Shown here: one piece after another, positions 1-7,565 of the stretch
Numbering within the stretch: position 1 is the first letter of the stretch
Layout of the letters: each line of letters starts with the position of its first letter
DNA from: Solirubrobacterales bacterium
GTDB lineage: Bacteria; Actinomycetota; Thermoleophilia; Solirubrobacterales; Solirubrobacteraceae
Length of the DNA: 64,000 bases
Direction: 5' to 3'
NCBI GenBank assembly: GCA_003132505.1
Contig: PKXY01000045.1
Coordinates: 30,569 to 94,568 of the forward strand
Translations under genes and position numbers: made by a program
The notes under the pieces: generated by a model
What the model was told of the DNA's origin: nothing
The model's input: the letters and a program-made list of their open reading frames with translations, nothing else
Databases searched by the model: none

Positions 1-156
1 GTCGCCGGCCGCTTCGCGCTCAGTCCGAAGCGCTGGGCGCAACTCGACGCCCACCTCCTCTCGATCCCCGAGCCGCGCGTGCCTACCGTCATCTCGACCA
101 CAGCGCTCTCCAGCAAGCAGGACGCAAGCGCGCAGGGCGCCAAGAAGCGCGCCTGA
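1..156 (+). CDS. C-terminal end of an unidentified protein truncated by the window edge
   Basis: Open frame from base 1 (VAGRFALSPKRWAQLDAHLL...GAKKRA) ending at TGA 154-156, directly abutting the convergent stop of the next gene. Confidence 0.4.
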   Translation, partial: VAGRFALSPKRWAQLDAHLLSIPEPRVPTVISTTALSSKQDASAQGAKKRA

Positions 157-789
157 TCAGCGGCGCCGGCGGTCCCGCAGCGCGATGCCTTCGAGCAGGT
201 GCGCGACGGTCTCGCAAGCGTCCACTGCAGCCTCGAGCGACTCGAAGATGTCGCGCCAGCGGATCACGACCATTGGATCCGTGCCGCCCACGAACAGCGA
301 TGCGACGGCATCACGGCGGATGCGATCGCCTTCGTTCTCGAGCCGATGGATCTCGACGAGGTGCGGCGCCAAGCCGCTGCCGGTGCGCATGCAACGGAGA
401 GCATGCGCGACCTGCTCGCTGGCGCCGACGAGCACGTCTGCGAGATCGACGGCCGCCTCCATCGTGGCCTCCACCGCGTACAGGCCAAGTGTGTCTGCCA
501 CCTGCTCGGCTTCGTCGACGATGTCGTCAAGCGCCGTCGCCAGGCGGTAGCCGTCGCCGGCGTCGAACGGCGCGCGCACGCGACGGGTGCTGTTCAGCCT
601 GTGAATCAGGTCGTGCGTGATCCGGTCGCCCTCCTGCTCGCAGAGCCGGAGATCCTGCGCAAGCGTCGCCCGCTCGGGGTAGTCAATCAGCAGGTCGCGC
701 AGCAGCAGCGACGTGCGCTGAACGTTGCGTCCGGACTCCTCGAGGAGCGCGAGCAGCGGCTCGTCGATCGACCTACGCAGCAGCGGCAT
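157..789 (-). CDS. DUF47 / PhoU-like phosphate transport regulator
   Basis: 210 aa; helical PhoU-like pattern (LLEESGRNVQRTSLLLRDLL...EGDRITHDLIHRL...DDIVDEAEQVADTL); phosphate gene context. Confidence 0.8.
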   Translation of the reverse strand: MPLLRRSIDEPLLALLEESGRNVQRTSLLLRDLLIDYPERATLAQDLRLCEQEGDRITHDLIHRLNSTRRVRAPFDAGDGYRLATALDDIVDEAEQVADTLGLYAVEATMEAAVDLADVLVGASEQVAHALRCMRTGSGLAPHLVEIHRLENEGDRIRRDAVASLFVGGTDPMVVIRWRDIFESLEAAVDACETVAHLLEGIALRDRRRR

Positions 790-829
790 GGAAGCCCAGC
801 GTAGACAGCCGCGTGCGGCAGTGCCGTTG

Positions 830-873
830 TTTCACGACTTGTTCACCGTTACGTCACCGCATCTTAACCCGAT
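830..873 (+). promoter_or_regulatory. Putative PHO box array (four 11-nt direct-repeat units)
   Basis: TTTCACGACTT GTTCACCGTTA CGTCACCGCAT CTTAACCCGAT in exact 11-nt phase between divergent phosphate genes; resembles the Streptomyces PhoP 11-nt direct-repeat site. Confidence 0.6.
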
Positions 874-903
874 CTTGCGCGCTGGGCGGGAGGCTGGGGG
901 CCG

Positions 904-1293
904 ATGGTCGCTCATGCGCACCAGCAGGAACCGCGAACGATCCGGATCGACGATGTCGAGATCAGGACCGCCGAGGGCCTCGTGCTCGCAGGCGGAGAGG
1001 CGCTCACGCTGTCGATGCGCGAGTTCCAGCTGCTCGTGGCGATGGTCGACCGTGCCGGCGGAATCGTGCGCCGGGACGAACTCTGCCATGCTGTGTGGGG
1101 ACGCGAGCTGCGCCCCGGCGACCGCTCGGTCGACGTTTACGTCAGCAAGTTGCGCGCGAAGCTGGAAGCCGCCGCACCGGGGCGCCGGTTCATCCACACC
1201 CACCCCGGATTCGGCTACCGCTTCCAGCCGCAGCTTTCACGAGAAATTGACACCGGCGCCTCGCCGAGGACCGAGACTGGCCACAAAGCGTGA
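904..1293 (+). CDS. Stand-alone OmpR/PhoB-type winged-helix DNA-binding protein without receiver domain
   Basis: Trans_reg_C signature (LSMREFQLLVAMVDRAGGIVRRDELCHAVWG...RSVDVYVSKLRAKLE...FIHTHPGFGYRF); only 129 aa. Confidence 0.85.
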   Translation: MVAHAHQQEPRTIRIDDVEIRTAEGLVLAGGEALTLSMREFQLLVAMVDRAGGIVRRDELCHAVWGRELRPGDRSVDVYVSKLRAKLEAAAPGRRFIHTHPGFGYRFQPQLSREIDTGASPRTETGHKA

Positions 1294-1365
1294 GGCGGCC
1301 GGACGCGGACGGCGCGGGAACGGCGTAGCCTCCCCTCGGTCCCACACGCAAGCGAAGCGAGCCAA

Positions 1366-2076
1366 ATGTCAGCGACGTCGCCCACACATCCCGCCCGACC
1401 GCACTTCCACGACGAGCTGCGCGAGCTCGAGACGCACACGCTGGAGGGCCTCGACCTCGTTCTCGAGCAGCTCGATCGCTCGCTCGAAGCCGTCGCGCAC
1501 CAGGATGTCGAGCTGGCGTCCATGGTGATCGCTGATGACGACCGCGTCGACGGTCGCTATCTGGAGATCCACCAGGGCGTCCTGTCGCTGCTGGCGCGCC
1601 AGAGTCCGGTGGCCGGCGATCTGCGCATCGTTGCGGCGCTCCTGCACGTCATCCGCAACGTCGAGCGGATGGGTGACCAGTGCGTCAACATCTGCAAGCT
1701 ACTGCCGTTGGCGGGTAACGAGCCGCCAACGCGCCCGGAGATTCTGGCCAAGCTCGCCCGCATGGGCGAGGTCGTGCGCTCCGAGGTCTCGCAGTCAAAG
1801 CGGGCGTTCGCCGATCGCGACGTCGAGTTGGCGGAGGACCTGGTGCGGCAGGACAGTGAGGTCAACCAGATCCAGCGCGACATCTTCCAGCTCGCGGTCG
1901 CGGTCGGAGACGACATTGACACCCGGGAATGGGCAATGTGCATGACGATGGTCGCGCGGGCGCTGGAGCGCGTCGGCGACAACGCGGTCGACATCGGCGA
2001 GCAAACGGCGTTCGTGGTCACGGGGCTCTTCCGCGAGTTCTCCGACTCCTCCCACGTCCCCGCCGCCAAGTCCTGA
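1366..2076 (+). CDS. phoU: Phosphate signaling complex protein PhoU
   Basis: 236 aa with two PhoU repeats (FHDELRELETHTLEGLDLVLEQLDRSLEA...RNVERMGDQCVNI...RALERVGDNAVDIGEQ). Confidence 0.93.
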   Translation: MSATSPTHPARPHFHDELRELETHTLEGLDLVLEQLDRSLEAVAHQDVELASMVIADDDRVDGRYLEIHQGVLSLLARQSPVAGDLRIVAALLHVIRNVERMGDQCVNICKLLPLAGNEPPTRPEILAKLARMGEVVRSEVSQSKRAFADRDVELAEDLVRQDSEVNQIQRDIFQLAVAVGDDIDTREWAMCMTMVARALERVGDNAVDIGEQTAFVVTGLFREFSDSSHVPAAKS

Positions 2077-2110
2077 GAGCGGGAATCCCGCACCTAGCGA
2101 CCTCGCTCCT

Positions 2111-2127
2111 GTGAACAACCTGTGACC
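2111..2127 (-). promoter_or_regulatory. Putative PHO box pair, inverted orientation
   Basis: GTGAAC (2111) and GTGACC (2122) are exactly 11 nt apart, reading GGTCAC-N5-GTTCAC on the minus strand; 55 nt upstream of the response regulator start. Confidence 0.4.
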
Positions 2128-2181
2128 GGAGCTTACCGGCGCTCCCACGCCGCGCCGGTGCGCCACTACAATCGAGCGTAG

Positions 2182-3021
2182 ATGACGGAAGACGCCTCCG
2201 CTGATCGGGCGCTTCAGGGCGAGGGACTCCCCGTGGATCCGGCTGCGACGCTGCGGATCGCCATCCTCGACCGCGACTCCGGCTTTCTGCAGGTGCTCGA
2301 CAAGCGCCTCGAGCGCATCGGCTGGGAACGCCGCGTGCTGGCCTCCTCAGTCTCGCCACAGACGATCGTGCCGATGCGGCTGAGCGCGGTGATCGTTGAT
2401 CTCGCCGTGCTCGGACCGGCGTGCTGGGAGTGGCTCGAGCGTCTCTGCGGCGAGCTGCCCGAGCTCCCGGTCGTCGTCTGCACCGGCTCCTCGACGGTGG
2501 CTCAGCGCGTCCGCGGCCTGCGGCTCGGCGCCGACGACTGGTTGACGAAGCCGTGTCATCCGGAGGAGCTGATTGCCCGCGTCGAGGCTGTCGTGCGCCG
2601 CCGGCGCCGGCTCGAGTCGCCCCAGGACAGCATGCCGATCCTCGCCGGTGAGGTCGAGATCCACCGCGACCAGTACCAGGCATTCGTGAACAGCGTCAGC
2701 ATCGATCTGACGCGGCGGGAGTTCGAGTTGATCGAGCTGCTCGCCGGTTCGGGCGGCCGCGTGCTCGAGCGTGAGTTCATCTACCAGCGCCTCTGGGGTT
2801 ATTCCATGGTCCGGGGCGATCGCTCGGTCGATGTGTTCGTACGCAAGCTGCGCCAGAAGCTCGAGCGCGTCTCCCCCAGCTGGCGCTACATCCACACGCA
2901 CTTCGGCATCGGCTACCGCTTTGCCGCCGAGCCGGTCGATGGCCTTTCAACGGTCGCTGAGCTGGCGGCGCTCGCCGTCCTCTCAACCCCCGGCGAGGAG
3001 CTCGATCTCGCGCGGACGTAG
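2182..3021 (+). CDS. OmpR-family two-component response regulator
   Basis: 279 aa; receiver with Asp (VIVDLAVLG), Thr/Ser (CTGSS) and Lys (LTKP) followed by a winged helix (RSVDVFVRKLRQKLERVSPSWRYIHTHFGIGYRF). Confidence 0.9.
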   Translation: MTEDASADRALQGEGLPVDPAATLRIAILDRDSGFLQVLDKRLERIGWERRVLASSVSPQTIVPMRLSAVIVDLAVLGPACWEWLERLCGELPELPVVVCTGSSTVAQRVRGLRLGADDWLTKPCHPEELIARVEAVVRRRRRLESPQDSMPILAGEVEIHRDQYQAFVNSVSIDLTRREFELIELLAGSGGRVLEREFIYQRLWGYSMVRGDRSVDVFVRKLRQKLERVSPSWRYIHTHFGIGYRFAAEPVDGLSTVAELAALAVLSTPGEELDLART

Positions 3022-3459
3022 GAGAAGCACGAGTTCTCCGCGCACCCCGGCGAGCCGGATCGCAGCGAGGCCGCCCTTCTTCATTGCGACGTACCCGCCG
3101 GTGAGCGTCGCGACAAGCCCGGACATGTCTGGCTCGTGCCCGACGAGCATGAGCGAGCCGTCCTCGCTGGTCGCAGCGATCAGCTCGGCAGCGGCATCGG
3201 CTCCGAAGTCGCCGCCGAGCGGCTCGTGCAGGATCGGCTCGATCCGCAGCTCGACGCAGGCGATCCGTGCCGTGTCGCGGGCGCGCACACGTGGGCTCGC
3301 GAACACGAGCTCGAAGGTGACCCCGAGCCGGGACAGAGCGCGACCCGCGGCGCGGGACTGATGCTCGCCGCGCTCGGTCAGGCGGCGCTCGAAATCGGGA
3401 CCGCGGCCGTGTCCCTCGGCGTCGCCATGGCGGAGTAGCCAAAGTGTTTTCGCCATCAC
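2983..3459 (-). CDS. sixA: Phosphohistidine phosphatase SixA
   Basis: LWLLRHGDAEG...RAAGRALSRLG...VFASPRVRARDTARI...LMLVGHEPDMSGLVATLTG. Confidence 0.9.
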   Translation of the reverse strand: MMAKTLWLLRHGDAEGHGRGPDFERRLTERGEHQSRAAGRALSRLGVTFELVFASPRVRARDTARIACVELRIEPILHEPLGGDFGADAAAELIAATSEDGSLMLVGHEPDMSGLVATLTGGYVAMKKGGLAAIRLAGVRGELVLLLRPREIELLAGG

Positions 3460-3462
3460 CTG

Positions 3463-3474
3463 AGGCTATAGCCT
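3463..3474. promoter_or_regulatory. Palindromic -10-like element AGGCTATAGCCT between divergent genes
   Basis: 12-nt perfect palindrome containing TATAGC on both strands, between sixA (-) and the ppx remnant/CHAD operon (+). Confidence 0.4.
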
Positions 3475-3480
3475 GAGTGG

Positions 3481-3537
3481 GTGATCTGTGCGCGCATCGA
3501 CATCGGCTCGAACACGACCCGCCTGCTGGGGGCGTAG
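3481..3537 (+). pseudogene. Ppx/GppA exopolyphosphatase N-terminal remnant (18 codons then TAG), possible upstream ORF
   Basis: GTG ORF VICARIDIGSNTTRLLGA*, matching the Ppx/GppA N-terminal phosphate-binding motif (xIDIGSNTxRLLVA); stop is 3 nt before the CHAD ATG. Confidence 0.65.
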
Positions 3538-3540
3538 CGA

Positions 3541-3993
3541 ATGGCTGACATCGAGCTGCGCGCGGACCAGTCCTACAGCGAGGCGGGGCAGGCGGTCATT
3601 GGGGCGCGCGCCCGCGAGATGTTTGCCCGCGCCGAAGGCGTGCTTGACACGGATGACCCTGAGCGCGTGCACAAGATGCGAGTCGCGACGCGGCGCCTGC
3701 GCGCCGCCCTCGAGGTCTTCGGCGCCGGCCTCCCGCGCAAGCCGACGCGCGCCGCGCTCGCCGATGTGAAAAAACTCGCCGGTGCGCTCGGCGAGCGCCG
3801 CGACTGCGACGTGCTGATCGAGCTGTTGGACTCGCTGCGCCGCGAAGCTCGCAGCGCCGAACGAGCCGCCATCGACCAAGTCGTCAGCGAGCTGCGCGAC
3901 GAGCAACTCGAGGCCAACGCGCACTTGGCGAAGGCGCTCGCCCATGCCGAGGAGGTCGGCCTCGTGCGTTGCCTGCGAAAGCTTTCGCCGTGA
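3541..3993 (+). CDS. CHAD domain protein, N-terminal half
   Basis: VHKMRVATRRLRAALEVF...DCDVLIELL; ends at TGA 3991-3993. Confidence 0.8.
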   Translation: MADIELRADQSYSEAGQAVIGARAREMFARAEGVLDTDDPERVHKMRVATRRLRAALEVFGAGLPRKPTRAALADVKKLAGALGERRDCDVLIELLDSLRREARSAERAAIDQVVSELRDEQLEANAHLAKALAHAEEVGLVRCLRKLSP

Positions 3994-4466
3994 AGGCGCG
4001 AGAGATCGGCGCACTCGACCCGAAGATGGGTCTCGCCCGGGCGGCGCGGCGTATCGTCGCGGTTCGCACCGACGAGGTGTACTCGCTCGCGCCGGGCGCG
4101 CTCGCCGGCCAGGACGCGACGGCGCTCCACGACCTGCGAATCGCCGCAAAACGGCTGCGATACGTACTCGAGCTGGTCGGCTTCTTCTTGGGAGACGTGG
4201 CTGGCGAGGCCGAGACGCGCATGCGCGACCTGCAGACGCTGATCGGCGACGTCCACGACTGCGACGTCCTACTCGCACGTCTCGGGCAGCGCGAGCAGTC
4301 GCAGAGCAAGGGTATGCGCCGGCTCGCAGGTCGGCTGAGGACGCGCCGCCGCAGGCTGTTCGGCGAGTTCGTGGTCCTGTGGTCGACGATCGAGACTAGT
4401 CGGCTACACGAGCGAATCGTTGCCGCAACGAACTATTCACCGAATGGCACCCCCTTCGGCGCATAA
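3990..4466 (+). CDS. CHAD domain protein, C-terminal half (GTG start overlapping previous stop; TTG 3969 also possible)
   Basis: LHDLRIAAKRLRYVLELVGFFLG...DLQTLIGDVHDCDVLLARL; 4-nt GTGA overlap with the upstream stop. Confidence 0.75.
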   Translation: MKAREIGALDPKMGLARAARRIVAVRTDEVYSLAPGALAGQDATALHDLRIAAKRLRYVLELVGFFLGDVAGEAETRMRDLQTLIGDVHDCDVLLARLGQREQSQSKGMRRLAGRLRTRRRRLFGEFVVLWSTIETSRLHERIVAATNYSPNGTPFGA

Positions 4467-4469
4467 TGG

Positions 4470-6620
4470 ATGCTCGGCATGAGCAGCACAGACGCGATCG
4501 CACGCACGGATGGTGGCGATGGACTCGGCGAGCGAGCGCGCTTCGCTGATCCCGCGCTCTACATCAACCGCGAGCTGTCCTGGCTCGAATTCAACCTGCG
4601 CGTCTGCCAGCTTGCCGAGGACGCGTCACTACCACTCCTCGAGCGCGTCAAGTTCGCCGCGATCTACACGTCGAACCTCGATGAGTTCTTCATGGTCCGC
4701 GTCGCCGGCCTGCACGACCAGATCGACGCCGGCGTCGAGCGCACGAGCCTCGATGGCCTGACGCCGGCCCAGACGCTCGAGCTCGTTCACAAGCGCACGC
4801 TCGGGCACAGCATCCGCTTGCAGCGCTGCGTCAACGAGCGGCTGCTGCCAGCGCTCTCAGAGCACGGCATCGTCGTCAAGAAGGTGAGCGAGGTCAGTGA
4901 GACCGAGCGAGACGCGCTCAAGGCGCATTTCCGGCGCGTCATCTTCCCCGCCCTCACCCCGCTCGCGGTCGGCCCTGGCCAGCCTTTCCCCTACATCTCC
5001 AACCTCTCGCTGAGTCTTGGCGTGATCGTCAGCGACCCCGACTCCGGCCACACGGTATTCGCCAGGGTAAAGGTCCCGACCGAGATACTGCCGCGCTTCG
5101 TGTCGATCGGCTCCGGGGACACCTTCGTGCTGCTCGAAGACGTGATCGCCCACAACCTCGACGCGCTGTTCCCCGGCATGGTCATCGACGAGTACGACTG
5201 CTTCCGCGTCACGCGTGACGCGGATCTGTCGATCTCCGACGAGGCCGACGACCTGTTGCAGGCGGTCGAGAACGAGCTGCGCCGGCGTCGTTTCGGCGAG
5301 GTTGTGCGTGTCGAGGTTGGGGCTCGGATGTCGCCGCGAGTGCTCGAAGAGATCACCGCCGCGCTGCATCTCGAGCCGCGTGACGTCTACCAGGTCGACG
5401 GCCTGCTCGACCTCACCGGGCTGCTCCAGCTGACGAAACTCGCGGGTTACAGCGAGCTTCGCGTCACGCCCTGGGCCCCACTGACGCCGCCGCGGTTCCG
5501 CAGCGACGACGAGGGGCGCGCCGACGTGATGGCCGCGATGCGCTCCGGCGACGTGCTGGTGCATCACCCCTACGACTCGTTCTCCGCGTCGGTCGAGCGC
5601 TTCGTCGAGCAGGCGGTAGCCGATCCGCAGGTGCTCGCGATCAAGCAGACCGTGTATCGCACGAGCGATGACTCGCCGCTGGTGCCGGCGCTGATCCGCG
5701 CCGTCGAGCGCGGCAAGCAGGCGGTCTGCCTGGTCGAGCTGCAGGCGCGCTTCGACGAGCAGACGAACATCCAATGGGCGAACGCTCTCGAGGAAGCCGG
5801 CGTTCACGTCGTCTACGGTCACCCGGCGCTGAAGACGCACGCCAAGTGCGTGCTGGTTGTGCGTCGCGAGGGCAGCGGTGTGCGCAACTACGTGCATATC
5901 GGCACCGGCAACTATCACTCGACGACGGCACGCCTCTACACGGACTTCGGCCTGTTCACAACCGACGACGCAATCGGCTCCGACGTGGCGGAACTGTTCA
6001 ACTTCCTCACAGGGTTCGCGCGCCAGCGCAGCTACCGCAAGGTTCTCGTCGCCCCAAGCCACCTGCGGGATGCGATCCTCGACGAGATCGAGCAGACGGT
6101 CGCGGCTCACTCGGCGGACTCTCCAGCGCGGATCCTGATCAAGATCAACGCGCTCGTCGACAAGGGGTGCATCGAAGCGCTCTATGCCGCGTCGCAAGCC
6201 GGGGTACGGGTCGACCTCAACGTCCGCGGCATCTGCTGCCTTCGGCCCGGTCTACCAGGCATCTCCGAGACGATCCGCGTGGTCTCCGTCGTCGGACGCT
6301 TCCTCGAGCATTCGCGCGTCTATGCCTTCGAGCGCGGCGGCGAGCAGATCGTCTACATCTCCTCCGCCGACCTGATGCCACGCAACCTCGAGCACCGTGT
6401 CGAGCTTGCTGTGCCGATCGAGGACCCGCAACTGCGCGCCGAGGTTCTCGGAACCGTCGAGATGTGCCTCCGCGATAACCAGAACGCCTGGCAGCTCGAC
6501 GCCAACGCGCGCTGGACGAGACTGGGCGTGGGCGATGGGGAGCAGCCGTTCAGCGCGCAGGAGGAGCTGATGCGCCTACACCTGCTGCGCGCGGGCGAAA
6601 CGCCGTCAAGCAGCGGCTGA
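4470..6620 (+). CDS. ppk1: Polyphosphate kinase 1
   Basis: 716 aa; YINRELSWLEFNLRVCQLAED, TSNLDEFFMVRVAGL, HHPYDSF, IKQTVYRTS, HAKCVLVVRREG, HIGTGNYHSTTARLYTDFGLFT, RGICCLRPGLPG. Confidence 0.97.
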   Translation: MLGMSSTDAIARTDGGDGLGERARFADPALYINRELSWLEFNLRVCQLAEDASLPLLERVKFAAIYTSNLDEFFMVRVAGLHDQIDAGVERTSLDGLTPAQTLELVHKRTLGHSIRLQRCVNERLLPALSEHGIVVKKVSEVSETERDALKAHFRRVIFPALTPLAVGPGQPFPYISNLSLSLGVIVSDPDSGHTVFARVKVPTEILPRFVSIGSGDTFVLLEDVIAHNLDALFPGMVIDEYDCFRVTRDADLSISDEADDLLQAVENELRRRRFGEVVRVEVGARMSPRVLEEITAALHLEPRDVYQVDGLLDLTGLLQLTKLAGYSELRVTPWAPLTPPRFRSDDEGRADVMAAMRSGDVLVHHPYDSFSASVERFVEQAVADPQVLAIKQTVYRTSDDSPLVPALIRAVERGKQAVCLVELQARFDEQTNIQWANALEEAGVHVVYGHPALKTHAKCVLVVRREGSGVRNYVHIGTGNYHSTTARLYTDFGLFTTDDAIGSDVAELFNFLTGFARQRSYRKVLVAPSHLRDAILDEIEQTVAAHSADSPARILIKINALVDKGCIEALYAASQAGVRVDLNVRGICCLRPGLPGISETIRVVSVVGRFLEHSRVYAFERGGEQIVYISSADLMPRNLEHRVELAVPIEDPQLRAEVLGTVEMCLRDNQNAWQLDANARWTRLGVGDGEQPFSAQEELMRLHLLRAGETPSSSG

Positions 6621-6665
6621 GCGCCCCGCAGCGCGTAGCCGCGAGGCGCTCTCGGGCCGTCCGCC

Positions 6666-7448
6666 TTACGAGTTCTTCACGCCGGTGTAACCGGTTGTCC
6701 CGTCCACCGGCTCGGTCGTCGTGATCCAGACGCCCTTCTTCGTCTTCGTCTTCAGAACGACGATTGGCGGCGTGTTGCCAAGGCGCGTGTCGCCCCTGAA
6801 CTCGTCGTGCTTCACGTTGACCGGCCGTCCGAGATCGAACGGACCGGACATGTACTGCGTGACGACGGGGGTCACCGTCACCGGCGCGGTCTTGCTCGCG
6901 CTCGTCACCGTCGTCGCAGGCACCGTTGCCTCCGTCACGGTCAGGATCGCGTCGACCAGCGGCTCGGCGTTGAGCTTGCCCTGGATCGCGAACTGACCGG
7001 TTATGACCTCACCGGCGGCCGAGGACTGACCGACGCAGTTGATCGCGACGCCCGGTGTGATGCCCTGACATTCGAAGGTGTCCGTCGTCGGTACGTCGCC
7101 GATCGTCGCGACCGGCGACGCGTCGTAGTAGACGATCTGATGCGGCTCGGTCTCGATCTGGTATCCGGTGATCGGCCCGTCGCAGGAGAAGCGGTACTGG
7201 ACCTGGGTTCCGGAAGTCCCGGCCTCTGGCGTGCCCTTGCGGAGTTGGCCGCTGCACGTGTAGTCGTTCGGATCGGCACCGGTCGTACCGGTCGTGCCGG
7301 TCCCGCCGGTGGTCACCGGCTGGATGCTGTCGGCCTGGACGAGCGACGGGCCGACGACCGCTGCCAGAGCGGCGGTTGTCCCGAGCACCCCGAGCGTTGC
7401 CGCTAGCCGGCGTCGGGCGGGCGAAGAGTTGAGCAACTTTTTCTCCAT
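6666..7448 (-). CDS. Secreted hypothetical protein
   Basis: 260 aa; N-terminal signal-like segment (RRRLAATLGVLGTTAALAAVVGPSLVQADS) followed by a Gly/Thr linker; no family recognised. Confidence 0.7.
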   Translation of the reverse strand: MEKKLLNSSPARRRLAATLGVLGTTAALAAVVGPSLVQADSIQPVTTGGTGTTGTTGADPNDYTCSGQLRKGTPEAGTSGTQVQYRFSCDGPITGYQIETEPHQIVYYDASPVATIGDVPTTDTFECQGITPGVAINCVGQSSAAGEVITGQFAIQGKLNAEPLVDAILTVTEATVPATTVTSASKTAPVTVTPVVTQYMSGPFDLGRPVNVKHDEFRGDTRLGNTPPIVVLKTKTKKGVWITTTEPVDGTTGYTGVKNS

Positions 7449-7565
7449 TCGTAGGTGTGAGGCGCCTAGCCTAGCGCAATCAACGGTTTGTGGATCGGGT
7501 TTGTGGGCTTTATGCTAGGCTCGCCCCAATCCGTTTGTCAAACCTGCGCACAGGGAGTTCCCTAG

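Noticed and set aside
4857-6197. 446-aa minus-strand ORF antisense to ppk1
   Set aside because: Shadow ORF of high-GC codon bias; Arg/Asp/Val-rich with no domain-like pattern, while the plus strand is a clear Ppk1
7485-7506. GGTTTGTGG direct repeat upstream of pstS considered as a PHO box
   Set aside because: Spacing is 13 nt, not 11, and lacks the GTTCAC core
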